Part shown: piece by piece, positions 1-7,327 of the stretch
Layout of the letters: each line of letters begins with the position of its first letter
How positions within the stretch are numbered: position 1 is the first letter of the stretch
Assembly: GCA_002449335.1 (NCBI GenBank)
Contig: DKDL01000104.1
Coordinates: 1-13,891, forward strand
Length of the DNA: 13,891 bases
DNA from: Succinatimonas sp. UBA6849
GTDB taxonomy: Bacteria > Pseudomonadota > Gammaproteobacteria > Enterobacterales > Succinivibrionaceae
Direction of reading: 5' to 3'
Notes under the pieces: generated by a model
What the model saw: the letters and a program-made list of their open reading frames with translations, nothing else
What the model was told of the DNA's origin: nothing
Databases searched by the model: none
Program-made: the position numbers and the translations under genes

Positions 1-5
1 GAAAC

Positions 6-11
6 ACCTCC
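6..11 (-). promoter_or_regulatory. Shine-Dalgarno of the next minus-strand gene, beyond the window edge
   Basis: Read on the minus strand, the window ends in GGAGGT followed by only five bases. That is a near-perfect ribosome binding site at the right distance for a start codon just outside the window. It lies 67 bases after the cca stop with no clear terminator between, so a gene downstream of cca in the same direction, probably co-transcribed, is inferred. Confidence 0.5.
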
Positions 12-77
12 CTACTCGATATAGTCAGAAAAGACATTTAAAACCTTAACAGTCTTTCAAATAACCGTCTTTCAAAC

Positions 78-1436
78 TTAATTCTGTTTCAGTCTTAATT
101 TGAAGAAGCCTTTTTGAATTTTGACTTTGTTCTGGGGCTTTCTCTCGTAAGTCTTTACTTTTTCTTTGACATTGGCGGGCTTTTCGTTGCTACTGTCATT
201 TATTTCTTCAACAGGAAGTGTCTTCATGTAGTTCTCTACAAGCTCAACTCTCTTTAAGAACATTCTGTCTGCAATATCTTTACCTTTAAAACCGGCCTCG
301 ACAAATTCTTTAGCTTTGACGTTTTTGCAGATATCAAAAATCTTTAGAAAATACTGTGCTCGAGGGAATGGTCTGTTCTCAAAGCCTTTTCTGCCTAAGA
401 AGTCACACATACAACACAAGACAAAAGGCTCGATGCGCTCAGGCTTTCTCCAGGCGTCTAGTTTATCTAGTAAAGATACAATACCTTCTGCTCCCTTTCT
501 GTAAAGATGATGCATTTCAGAGTGATATAAAACTACGATATAAGCAAATTGCTCATAATCAGTAGGTACTCTCAATCTTTGACACAGACATCTTAAAGGC
601 TTTACCCCCAACTGATTATGCAGTCTATGGTGAGGCCACAAGACAGTAGGAGTTTCTCCCTTGCCTAAGTCATGACACAACATGGCAAAACGCACAATAG
701 GGGATTTTGTAAGGGTACTTACTTTATGCAAGGTCATACAGGTATGTAACCCTGAGTCAATCTCAGGATGCCATCTTATAGGACCAGGCACACCAAAGAG
801 TTTATCAACTTCTGGTAATACTTCTTTTAAAGCTTCAGTTTTTCTTAAAGCTAAGATGAACTGTTCAGGATTATCTGTAGTAAGAGCCTTTTGTAATTCA
901 ATAAAAACTCTTTCAGGTGTAAGTTCTGATAATTCTCCAGAGTTAGCAATTTTACGCATCAGCTCTAAGGTTTCATCAGCAATCCTAAATCCTAAGTGAT
1001 AGTAGCGAGCGTAGAATCTTGCAACTCTTAAGACACGCAGAGGATCTTCAATAAAGGCATCTGAGACATGGCGTAATAGCTTATTTTTAAGATCATCTTG
1101 TCCATGGTAAGGATCGATGATATTGCCGTTCTCATCCATGGCAATGGCATTGATGGTTAGATCTCGACGAATAAGATCGTCTTCTAGAGTGATGTTTTGA
1201 TTAAAATCGCAGGTAAAGCCAACATATCCATGACCGTTTTTTCTCTCAGTTCTTGCAAGAGCATATTCTTCGTGGGTTTTTGGATGTAAAAATACAGGAA
1301 AGTCTTTTCCTACCTGGCTGAAGCCTAACTTTTTCATTTCTTCAACCGTAGAACCTACGACTACATAATCTCTGTCAGCTCCCTTTAATCCTAAAAGCTT
1401 GTCTCTGACAGCACCACCAACCAAATAAACCTGCAT
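78..1436 (-). CDS. cca: Multifunctional CCA-adding tRNA nucleotidyltransferase with HD domain
   Basis: This enzyme adds or repairs the 3'-terminal CCA of tRNAs in the cytoplasm using CTP and ATP. The N-terminus LVGGAVRD is the class II nucleotidyltransferase signature, followed by the catalytic DRD pair (D21, D23). The ERK..G and RRDLTINA motifs follow, then RVLRVARF of the RNA-binding neck. An HD motif in CHDLGKG near residue 255 marks the enterobacterial form with phosphatase and phosphodiesterase activity. ATG at 1436 is chosen over an upstream TTG at 1454: GAGG lies 8 bases before it, and E. coli Cca starts at the same residue. The product is 452 residues against about 412 in E. coli. The excess is a Lys/Glu-rich, probably disordered tail of about 40 residues. 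The gene is divergent from the gspA-like gene. Confidence 0.96.
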   Translation of the reverse strand: MQVYLVGGAVRDKLLGLKGADRDYVVVGSTVEEMKKLGFSQVGKDFPVFLHPKTHEEYALARTERKNGHGYVGFTCDFNQNITLEDDLIRRDLTINAIAMDENGNIIDPYHGQDDLKNKLLRHVSDAFIEDPLRVLRVARFYARYYHLGFRIADETLELMRKIANSGELSELTPERVFIELQKALTTDNPEQFILALRKTEALKEVLPEVDKLFGVPGPIRWHPEIDSGLHTCMTLHKVSTLTKSPIVRFAMLCHDLGKGETPTVLWPHHRLHNQLGVKPLRCLCQRLRVPTDYEQFAYIVVLYHSEMHHLYRKGAEGIVSLLDKLDAWRKPERIEPFVLCCMCDFLGRKGFENRPFPRAQYFLKIFDICKNVKAKEFVEAGFKGKDIADRMFLKRVELVENYMKTLPVEEINDSSNEKPANVKEKVKTYERKPQNKVKIQKGFFKLRLKQN

Positions 1437-1444
1437 TTTGCTAA

Positions 1445-1448
1445 CCTC
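1445..1448 (-). promoter_or_regulatory. Ribosome binding site fixing the cca start
   Basis: GAGG on the minus strand lies 8 bases upstream of ATG at 1436. A TTG at 1454 in the same frame would add six residues, but this site lies inside that extension, so the ATG is the real start. Confidence 0.75.
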
Positions 1449-1461
1449 AATCAATATCTAA

Positions 1462-1470
1462 ATTTTAGCA
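1462..1470 (-). promoter_or_regulatory. Candidate extended -10 promoter of cca
   Basis: The minus strand reads TGCTAAAAT, a TGn extended -10 with five of six consensus bases. It lies about 25 bases upstream of the cca ATG. No good -35 is visible, which extended -10 promoters tolerate. Confidence 0.4.
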
Positions 1471-1482
1471 AAATTTGAGATC

Positions 1483-1506
1483 AAAGGCACTGATAAAGGC
1501 ACTCAT
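1483..1506. repeat. Tandem 12-bp repeat between the divergent cca and gspA-like promoters
   Basis: AAAGGCACTGAT (1483-1494) is followed at once by AAAGGCACTCAT (1495-1506), identical at 11 of 12 bases. The pair lies between the two candidate -10 elements and covers the -35 area of the rightward promoter, so it could be a regulator site or only a local duplication. Confidence 0.7.
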
Positions 1507-1517
1507 TTGTCTTCGTC

Positions 1518-1526
1518 TGTTATAAT
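1518..1526 (+). promoter_or_regulatory. Extended -10 promoter of the gspA-like operon
   Basis: TGTTATAAT is a perfect -10 hexamer with the TGn extension. It predicts a start near 1533 and a leader of about 46 bases before the ATG at 1579. The -35 region is weak and lies in the 12-bp tandem repeat. Confidence 0.6.
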
Positions 1527-1578
1527 GTCCTTTCAGTCAAAATAAGAATAAAAAAGTTAAATATAAGTACGAGTAGAT

Positions 1579-3213
1579 ATGTACGAGAAGTTTTTTGGTT
1601 TAGATGAACTGCCTTTTGATGGTTTGCCAGACAACAGGTTTTATTTTGTTGGCAACTGTCAGCATCAAGCATTGGAGCTTTTAACTAGCAATCTGTCTAG
1701 GAATGGCTCAATTTGTATTCTGTCAGGTCCTTCAGGATCAGGCAAGACTACGCTTGTGAGAATGCTGATTCGTTCTCTACCAAAACGTATGAGAATTATC
1801 GCTATTGATGATCCTAGATTAGATCCACACATGCTTTTAGCTACTATTTTAAGAGCGAGTGGTGTCGTTGCAACTTCTTTTGAATCTATTGCCGAATTAA
1901 CTTTAAAACTTAGAAAACTATTAGAACGCTCAGTACAAAGTGGTATTGTCACTACCGTTATCTGCGATGAAGCTCAAGGTCTGTCTGATGAGGTCATCGA
2001 ACAAATCCGTCTAATCAGTAACATCGAAGGCGAGTTGGGTAAGATGATTAACTTCCTCTTAGTAGGACAGGAAGATCTTATTGAAAACATCCAAAAGCCA
2101 ATGCATAAGATGTTTTGGGGCAGAGTAAAGGCTTTTGCTACCATCAGAGCTTTAAAGCGCGATGAAGTTCATTCTTATGTAAACTTCAGAATGCAGATGG
2201 CAGGCTGTCATGATCCTGTCTTTACCACAAGAGCAATCAATATCTTATATAAAGGCACCAAGGGTCTTCCAAGAATCATCAACTCTGTAGCTGACAGAGC
2301 TTTATGCATTGCCTTTAATGCTCAGAAAAAGCATGTTTCAGGTCATACCATTAAAAAGGCTATAGAAGTAGTCCGTCATGATCGCAGTCTGTTCGTAGTA
2401 GGTGTAAAGACCTTCTTTAAGGAAGTATCTTTAGCTTTATTTGCAAAACTGCCTTTATTAGTTTTAGGTATGATTATAAGTGCGTTAGTCTTTAGCGCAG
2501 CCTACATTTATCTACCTCATAAATTGGATTCTCAATCTCTGCAGACTTTAGTAAATGCTGATGAAACGGTTCAGGATAACTACAATAAAGCCTTAAATGC
2601 GATGTTACCTGGCAGAACTGTAAAGAACAGAGAAGTAGCTCTATTTAATTCCTCAGTAAAAGAAAGCCTGTTTAAATCAGATGCCATTGATACTTTAGTT
2701 AAGGTTTGGGGCTATCGTCGTCAGGATGGTGCCAGAAGTACCTGTAACGATCTTGAGGCTTTAAATTTAACCTGTAGAACAGTTCAAAAAGATCTTAACT
2801 TTATAAAAACAGTTGATAGACCAGTAGTCCTATCCTTAAGAAATGATGACTTGGTTCCTTTCTATGCAGTACTTATAGGTATGAACAAAGTGGAAGCCTC
2901 TTTAATCATGGGCAACAGACTGTGGAAAGTAAAAAGATCATATCTTAATCATGTCTATGATGGTGAGTTTACCTATATAAGTTCAAAACTTAAAAAAGGT
3001 GAGAAGTTTGAAGATAAGGTAACAGCTGATAACTATGTAAAAGCTTTAAATTCACTTTCAGAACTTACAGCTTATACAGCACCTGAGATTAAAAACAAAA
3101 GAGATCTTAAAGAGAGCTTTGATGACTATTTAAAGCAGTCTGATGATGAAGATCTTGATGCAATAGTTTTAGATAAGTCTTTAGCAAAGGGACCTAAACT
3201 TGAAAAACAGTAA
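1579..3213 (+). CDS. gspA: GspA/ExeA-type AAA ATPase, inner membrane
   Basis: The protein matches the type II secretion assembly factor ExeA/GspA, which with ExeB/GspB helps the secretin GspD pass the peptidoglycan. It opens with the family signature MYEKFFGL..LPFD. Walker A GPSGSGKTT is at 50-58, Walker B ICDEAQ near 128-133, a sensor-like LLVGQEDL at 160-167 and GTKGLPRIIN at 226-235. One membrane span at about 291-312 leads to a periplasmic part. That part holds WGY...C...LNLTC (377-399) and a RPVVLSLRNDD segment typical of the C39-peptidase-like domain of ExeA. A peptidoglycan-binding domain is not obvious, although residues 455-500 could be a degenerate one. Length 544 matches ExeA (about 547). 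The related MshM/DamX-type ATPases are the main alternative. No other gsp gene is in view. Confidence 0.82.
   Translation: MYEKFFGLDELPFDGLPDNRFYFVGNCQHQALELLTSNLSRNGSICILSGPSGSGKTTLVRMLIRSLPKRMRIIAIDDPRLDPHMLLATILRASGVVATSFESIAELTLKLRKLLERSVQSGIVTTVICDEAQGLSDEVIEQIRLISNIEGELGKMINFLLVGQEDLIENIQKPMHKMFWGRVKAFATIRALKRDEVHSYVNFRMQMAGCHDPVFTTRAINILYKGTKGLPRIINSVADRALCIAFNAQKKHVSGHTIKKAIEVVRHDRSLFVVGVKTFFKEVSLALFAKLPLLVLGMIISALVFSAAYIYLPHKLDSQSLQTLVNADETVQDNYNKALNAMLPGRTVKNREVALFNSSVKESLFKSDAIDTLVKVWGYRRQDGARSTCNDLEALNLTCRTVQKDLNFIKTVDRPVVLSLRNDDLVPFYAVLIGMNKVEASLIMGNRLWKVKRSYLNHVYDGEFTYISSKLKKGEKFEDKVTADNYVKALNSLSELTAYTAPEIKNKRDLKESFDDYLKQSDDEDLDAIVLDKSLAKGPKLEKQ
3187..3192 (+). promoter_or_regulatory. 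Ribosome binding site inside gspA for the overlapping gene
   Basis: AAGGGA lies 7 bases before TTG at 3200, within the last codons of the gspA-like gene. It supports a TTG start for the small membrane protein and translational coupling of the pair. Confidence 0.5.
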
Positions 3214-3610
3214 TCTTAAAGAACAGCGAAAACTTCTTAAAGGCTACGGTTTTACCTGGTTCAGTGCCTTAAAGATCTTATTATTCTCCATAGTTTTCTC
3301 AAGCTTTGGTTTGAGTGCCTTTGTCCTAACCTCTGAATACTCATTTGTTAAAGCAAAAAATGAGGTTGTGGCAAGGGTAGTTAATACCTATGAGAACATT
3401 GTAAAGATCTATGACGGTACTCAAAACGGCAAACGATCATATATAGCCTATAAAGTTATAGGTTACACAAACTACAAATTTCCAAACGCTAAAACTTATG
3501 GACCTAAAGATCTTAACCTTGAGGGGAGACCTAATTTAGTTAAGGTAAAAGGTCAAAAGCTAAAGCTTACAGAAAACCTCTATAAGGTAAGATTTATAGA
3601 TACAAAGTAA
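3200..3610 (+). CDS. Small one-pass inner membrane protein at the gspB position
   Basis: I do not recognise this 136-residue protein by sequence. It has a basic N-terminal cytoplasmic stretch, one hydrophobic span at about 21-44, and a Lys/Tyr-rich periplasmic part of about 90 residues with alternating beta-like segments (YIAYKVIGYTNYKF, LVKVKGQKLKL, LYKVRFID). The gene starts at TTG and overlaps the gspA-like gene by 14 bases, so the two products are probably made together and may form a complex. Position, topology and coupling all resemble ExeB/GspB, the partner of ExeA. However, the Pro-rich linker and the usual T2SSB motif of GspB are not evident. Calling it a GspB counterpart is therefore inference from context. 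Confidence 0.7.
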   Translation: MKNSNLKEQRKLLKGYGFTWFSALKILLFSIVFSSFGLSAFVLTSEYSFVKAKNEVVARVVNTYENIVKIYDGTQNGKRSYIAYKVIGYTNYKFPNAKTYGPKDLNLEGRPNLVKVKGQKLKLTENLYKVRFIDTK

Positions 3611-3616
3611 AGAGCA

Positions 3617-3648
3617 GTAACAGAAATGCTCAGTAGCAGAAGTGCTCT
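3617..3648. repeat. Tandem 16-bp repeat after the small membrane protein gene
   Basis: GTAACAGAAATGCTCA (3617-3632) is followed directly by GTAGCAGAAGTGCTCT (3633-3648), with 13 of 16 bases identical. AGAGCA (3611-3616) also pairs with TGCTCT (3643-3648), so the transcript could fold here. There is no T-run, so it is not a standard terminator. Confidence 0.65.
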
Positions 3649-3803
3649 GAAATAGCACAAAAAATGCTTATACAGGTCAATTTTCAGAAATAGTTTGCTT
3701 AATAAAGTGCGCTAATCACAGATTTAATAACAATTCATAATCTCTTTACATTCTTAAACTAAAATCAGTCATAGGCATGTGTATCGAATTTAAGGATTGA
3801 ACT

Positions 3804-5807
3804 ATGGCTGACAGAACAAGAAGACAGTCTTTAGTTGTAAGACTTGCAATCATTATTGTGGTATCTGTTCTAATTTCACTTTTAGCAGTTACCTCTATCT
3901 TTTATAAAAACTCTTCATCTATCATCGAAAAAGAAATTGTTAACAAACAATTGCCATCAGAAACATTCCTAATTGCCAATAACGTAAGATCTTATATTGA
4001 GCCTTACATCAATGAATCTAAAGTTATGGCTACATCAGCTTATACCATGCAGTGGATTAAAAATGGTGAGAATAAAGAGGGGTACGGTATCTTCAAGCAG
4101 GATCGTCTGAACATCATTAAAGAATATGATTTGTTCAGTACCTTCTTAGCATCCTTTACCTCTCAAACTTATTACTATAAAGGTGATTCTTGCGGAAAAC
4201 TTGATATTGAAGGAAGAGATTCCTGGCTTAAATACACCTTAGACTGCAAGGATGTCTATGATGTAAATATGGACTTTGACAGAGTGTCAGGAGAGTTAGC
4301 TCTTTTCATCAATTACAAAATGATAGATGAGAATGGAGATTTGATCGGTATTACCGGTACTGCTGCAAAGTTAAACAATCTTTTAAAGATGTTAAAAGAG
4401 CAAAGACTCGGTGAGACTGGTTACTTTTTCTGTATCAATGAGCAAGGTCTAATTCAGTTACATCAAAATGACAGTTATATCCTTAAAAAGAATGTTAATG
4501 ACTTTGATCCTAAGTTCTTGTCTGTAATTAAAAGTGCAACTACTGACAAGAACCATTTAGCCTATTACACCTCACCTGTTGATGGTAAAGATTACATTAT
4601 CGTAGCTGTAAAAGATAAACTTTTAAACTGGACCATTGTAGGTAAGATTGCCAAATCTGAGGTGATGGCTCCGCTTAATACCATGTTAATAGAGTCAGCT
4701 GTGCTGATGATAATAGCTTTAATTGCAATGCTAGGTATCGTTTACTACATCGGCAAGTTATTGAGCTCAAGACTTGGTCTTCTAAAGCTAAATATAAAGA
4801 ACTTCTCTGACTTCTTTGAAAGAAAGACAGATACTCCAAATCTAAAGAGACCTAAGAACTTTGATGAAATCGGTTTAGCAGTAGGCACCTTATGTGAAAT
4901 GGCAGATAAAATTGAGGCTAGTTTGGAGGATAATTCCCGCTCTATTGCTGCCGTTCACGATGTTCTCAATAAAGTAAATGCAGGTAATTTCTCAGATCAT
5001 GTAAGTTACAGATCAAAAGATCCTTATATATCAGAATTGGTCTCATCATTAGATACAGCTCTTACAAATATCAATTCTGTAATGGAGAGCGTGGATAACG
5101 TCTTAAGTTCATACGTTCATAACGACTTTACAGCAAGAGTTGAAAATGGCAATTATCAGGGTAAGTATTTAGAGCTTGTTAATGGAATTAACCGCTTAGG
5201 TCAGGTAATGTGTGAAATTCTAAAAGCACAAAAGCAGTTATCTGACGATCTAAAAGAAAAGTCTGAATCTCAGAACAAATCCATAAGCTCTGTTTATGAA
5301 GCTCTGCATGATCAGTTAAGGCTGATTGAAAACACCACAGATGCAACTCATACCATTACAGCGTCAAATGCTGCGGTTGTAAATGAGACCGAGGAAATAG
5401 AGAGTAATGCTTCAAAGATTCAAAATGTAGTTTCAATTATCAGAGAAATTGCAGATCAGACTAACTTACTTGCATTAAATGCTGCTATTGAGGCTGCTAG
5501 AGCAGGAGCAGCCGGTAAAGGCTTTGCGGTGGTAGCAGATGAGGTTCGATCACTTGCTGCAAGTACCCAAAACAGCTTGGGTGATATTGTAAAAATCTCA
5601 CAGGAGCTTTTAGACAACATTGATAATTTAAAGGTCAGTGTACAGTCTCAAACAGAATCAATCTCAATGATTGAGAAGTCCTCTGATGAGTTAAAGGAGA
5701 ACAGCATCAGTAACTCATCATTAGTTGAGCAGTCAAATGACATCTCAAAAGATTTAGGCGTGGTTGCTAACAGAATCATTGAAGACATCTCTTCAAGAAA
5801 GTTCTAA
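3804..5807 (+). CDS. Methyl-accepting chemotaxis protein with periplasmic Cache-type sensor
   Basis: This is a membrane chemoreceptor that would signal to CheA/CheW. TM1 spans about 12-33. The periplasmic domain (34-295) has Cache features: an aromatic YYYKGDS, a DSWL motif, LFINYKM.DENGDLIGITG and a TGYFFCINEQGLIQLHQ strand. TM2 is about 299-317. The linker lacks a plain HAMP domain. Instead it has two HAMP-like modules, GNFSDHV near 394-400 and NDFTARV...LVNGINRLG near 440-475. The signalling tip DQTNLLALNAAIEAARAG (551-568), with KGFAVVADEV after it, is nearly canonical. No C-terminal NWETF-like CheR/CheB tether is present; the protein ends SSRKF. AAGGA lies 7 bases before the ATG. Ligand class cannot be read from sequence. 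The neighbouring binding-protein genes hint at sugar sensing through a binding protein, while direct amino-acid or carboxylate binding is the usual Cache mode. Confidence 0.93.
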   Translation: MADRTRRQSLVVRLAIIIVVSVLISLLAVTSIFYKNSSSIIEKEIVNKQLPSETFLIANNVRSYIEPYINESKVMATSAYTMQWIKNGENKEGYGIFKQDRLNIIKEYDLFSTFLASFTSQTYYYKGDSCGKLDIEGRDSWLKYTLDCKDVYDVNMDFDRVSGELALFINYKMIDENGDLIGITGTAAKLNNLLKMLKEQRLGETGYFFCINEQGLIQLHQNDSYILKKNVNDFDPKFLSVIKSATTDKNHLAYYTSPVDGKDYIIVAVKDKLLNWTIVGKIAKSEVMAPLNTMLIESAVLMIIALIAMLGIVYYIGKLLSSRLGLLKLNIKNFSDFFERKTDTPNLKRPKNFDEIGLAVGTLCEMADKIEASLEDNSRSIAAVHDVLNKVNAGNFSDHVSYRSKDPYISELVSSLDTALTNINSVMESVDNVLSSYVHNDFTARVENGNYQGKYLELVNGINRLGQVMCEILKAQKQLSDDLKEKSESQNKSISSVYEALHDQLRLIENTTDATHTITASNAAVVNETEEIESNASKIQNVVSIIREIADQTNLLALNAAIEAARAGAAGKGFAVVADEVRSLAASTQNSLGDIVKISQELLDNIDNLKVSVQSQTESISMIEKSSDELKENSISNSSLVEQSNDISKDLGVVANRIIEDISSRKF

Positions 5808-5815
5808 CGATATTT

Positions 5816-5856
5816 TTAAGTTACCAACCTTCATCGTGAAGGTTGGTGGAACTTAA
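5816..5856. other. Long perfect-type hairpin just after the chemoreceptor stop codon
   Basis: An 11-bp perfect stem (5823-5833 with 5837-5847, loop TCG) is extended by a further 7 pairs (5816-5822 with 5850-5856) across a two-base GG bulge. It begins 9 bases after the stop. What follows is only moderately T-rich, so it may be a weak terminator or a 3'-end stabilising hairpin rather than a strong intrinsic terminator. Confidence 0.75.
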
Positions 5857-5882
5857 TGTTATTGATAGCGATTACTTTTAAA

Positions 5883-5904
5883 AAATGCGATTAGCATCAC
5901 TCTT
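5883..5904. promoter_or_regulatory. CRP-like (cAMP receptor) binding site upstream of the first binding-protein gene
   Basis: TGCGA (5886-5890), six bases, then TCACT (5897-5901), flanked by AAA and TCTT, matches the E. coli CRP consensus TGTGA-N6-TCACA at four of five bases in each arm. A weak -10, CATATT at 5924-5929, would start transcription near 5936. That puts the site centre about 42 bases upstream, the class II activator position. The match is seen; the function is inferred. Confidence 0.5.
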
Positions 5905-5923
5905 TTTTCAAGAAATTACAAAA

Positions 5924-5929
5924 CATATT
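5924..5929 (+). promoter_or_regulatory. Candidate -10 for the first binding-protein gene
   Basis: CATATT matches the -10 consensus at four of six bases and is spaced from the CRP-like site as in class II CRP-dependent promoters, which need no good -35. TATAGA at 5931-5936 is an alternative -10. The call depends on the CRP site being real. Confidence 0.3.
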
Positions 5930-5951
5930 GTATAGAATTAAAGTTAAACAG

Positions 5952-6004
5952 AATGCTTTGCACGCCTCGTGATGAGGATCGTTTTTTTTGTCTTTTAAAG
6001 CATT
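5952..6004 (+). promoter_or_regulatory. Attenuator-like leader structure before the first binding-protein gene
   Basis: An inner hairpin (ACG-CCTC at 5962-5968 with GAGG-AT-CGT at 5974-5982, AT bulged) is followed by eight Ts at 5982-5989, as in an intrinsic terminator. An outer inverted repeat, AATGCTTT (5952-5959) with AAAGCATT (5997-6004), encloses both. The structure ends 19 bases before the ATG at 6024, so no promoter fits downstream of it. It must act in the leader, or as a partial terminator for read-through from the chemoreceptor gene. Confidence 0.5.
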
Positions 6005-6023
6005 ACAAATCGGGATGTAAATA

Positions 6024-7244
6024 ATGAAAATTTCAAAAGTTGCTATTGCCATTACATCATTGCTTGTTTGCTCTAATGTTTACGCAGCCACAGTGTTAAA
6101 AGTTTGGGAAGATGACCAAAAGTCACAAGGCATTGCTCAGGCTGTTGCTGATTTTGAAGCTCTAAATGATTGTAAAGTTATCGTAGAAGAAGTTCCTTTC
6201 GTCTCTCAGGTTGACAGATTAAGACTAGAAGGTCCATCAGAAGATGGTCCTGATATTTTAATGATCCCTGCAGACAGAGTAGGCGCTGCAACTGTCCAGG
6301 GGCTGATTGCTCCTATTAAGTTTATGCAGGAGGATCAGGATAAGTACATCCGTTCAGCTGTTTCTGCCTTTGCTCAAGGTGGTGAAATCTATGCTGTACC
6401 TAAAGTTGTAGAAACCTTAGTGCTCTTCTATAACAAGGATATCTTAAAGCAACCTTATGATACTTTAAATGAGTATTATGACTATGCTATGAAAAAGAAG
6501 GCTACTTCAGACGATGAATACGGTTTTATCGCAAAGTGGGATTCTTTTTACTATGCATACGGTGCAATGCAACCATACGGCGCTTATGTATTCGGCACTG
6601 ATTCAGACGGTAACCTGGATTCACGTGATGTGGGTTTGGCAAACGAAGGAGCAATTAAAGGTGTAGAACTTATTAAAAAGTTCTTTGACACCGGTTGTAT
6701 TCCTGATTCTGTTCGTGGAGACAAAGGTCAGAATACCATCGATGAGCTCTTTACTAAAGGTAAGGTGGCTGCAATTATCAATGGTCCATGGGCATTAGAG
6801 CCTTATTCTAAAGCTAAGGTAAACTTTGGTGTATTGCCTCTGCCAATCCTGCCTAATGGCAAGCCAATGAGCTCATTTTTAGGTGTAAAAGGTTATGCCA
6901 TTTCAATCTGGTCTAATGAGCATGATTTGGCAGAACAGTTTTTACAGTTTATAAATCAGCCAAAGTATGCAAAAGTCCGTTATCAGAAGACTCAAGAGAT
7001 CCCTCCTATCAAGTCAGTAATGGCTGATCCTATTATTACTAATGACGACTTTGCTAATGCTATTGCAGTTCAGGCAAGTAGAGCAGTTCCTATTCCTTCA
7101 ATTCCAGAGATGTCTGAAGTTTGGGGCCCATTTGATGGCGCACTCGACGTTGCAATTAGTGGCAAGGAAGGGGTAAAAGATGCTCTAAAGTCTGCTGTAG
7201 AGCATATTGATTATCAGATTGAAGCATTCCGCTCAGGTCTTTAA
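6024..7244 (+). CDS. Periplasmic maltose/maltodextrin-type solute-binding protein, paralog 1
   Basis: This is an extracellular family 1 solute-binding protein of the MalE type. A Sec signal peptide ends VYA|A at about residue 21. The mature protein starts with VLKVWEDD..SQGI, closer to MdxE/MalX of Firmicutes than to E. coli MalE. Compared with MalE from memory, several sugar-site residues are kept: the DR pair (D84, R85, equivalent to D65/R66), E130 (E111), W256 in INGPW (W230) and W367 in IPEMSEVW (W340). The MalE EPY motif is replaced by WDSF (172-175). These Trp residues suggest an alpha-glucan ligand. Two mature cysteines occur (C50, C225). GGGA lies 8 bases before the ATG. It is the first of three tandem paralogs and most like the third in its C-terminal lobe. 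No permease gene follows. Confidence 0.9.
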   Translation: MKISKVAIAITSLLVCSNVYAATVLKVWEDDQKSQGIAQAVADFEALNDCKVIVEEVPFVSQVDRLRLEGPSEDGPDILMIPADRVGAATVQGLIAPIKFMQEDQDKYIRSAVSAFAQGGEIYAVPKVVETLVLFYNKDILKQPYDTLNEYYDYAMKKKATSDDEYGFIAKWDSFYYAYGAMQPYGAYVFGTDSDGNLDSRDVGLANEGAIKGVELIKKFFDTGCIPDSVRGDKGQNTIDELFTKGKVAAIINGPWALEPYSKAKVNFGVLPLPILPNGKPMSSFLGVKGYAISIWSNEHDLAEQFLQFINQPKYAKVRYQKTQEIPPIKSVMADPIITNDDFANAIAVQASRAVPIPSIPEMSEVWGPFDGALDVAISGKEGVKDALKSAVEHIDYQIEAFRSGL

Positions 7245-7265
7245 TTAACTTATCAGAGCAACATT

Positions 7266-7296
7266 ACAAATACCTTGTTTTATACAAGGTGTTTGT
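7266..7296 (+). other. Intercistronic stem-loop between binding-protein genes 1 and 2
   Basis: ACAAAT-ACCTTGT (7266-7278) pairs with ACAAGGT-GTTTGT (7284-7296): 13 pairs with one wobble and a 5-base loop. It lies between the stop at 7244 and the ribosome site at 7317. Flanking bases can extend the stem imperfectly. No T-run follows, so it is more likely to affect mRNA stability or relative expression than to terminate. Confidence 0.7.
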
Positions 7297-7327
7297 TGTG
7301 TGATGCTTTGATCTACAGGAATTTAAT

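Noticed and set aside
316..999. Open frames on the plus strand across cca (316-504, 356-565, 682-999)
   Set aside because: They lie antisense inside a strongly conserved gene and resemble no protein I recognise.
1665..1952. Antisense open frame inside the gspA-like gene
   Set aside because: It is overlapped fully by the Walker A and B region of the real gene and has no sign of independent coding.
3706..3725. CRP site upstream of the chemoreceptor
   Set aside because: A TCACA arm is present, but no TGTGA-like arm lies six bases before it.
3755..3781. Sigma-28 (flagellar) promoter upstream of the chemoreceptor
   Set aside because: TAAA is present, but the downstream element GGCATGTG does not match GCCGATAA.
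6054..6087. Lipoprotein signal in binding-protein 1 (cysteine 16)
   Set aside because: The residues before the Cys (LLV) do not form a lipobox, and a clear VYA|A signal peptidase I site follows.
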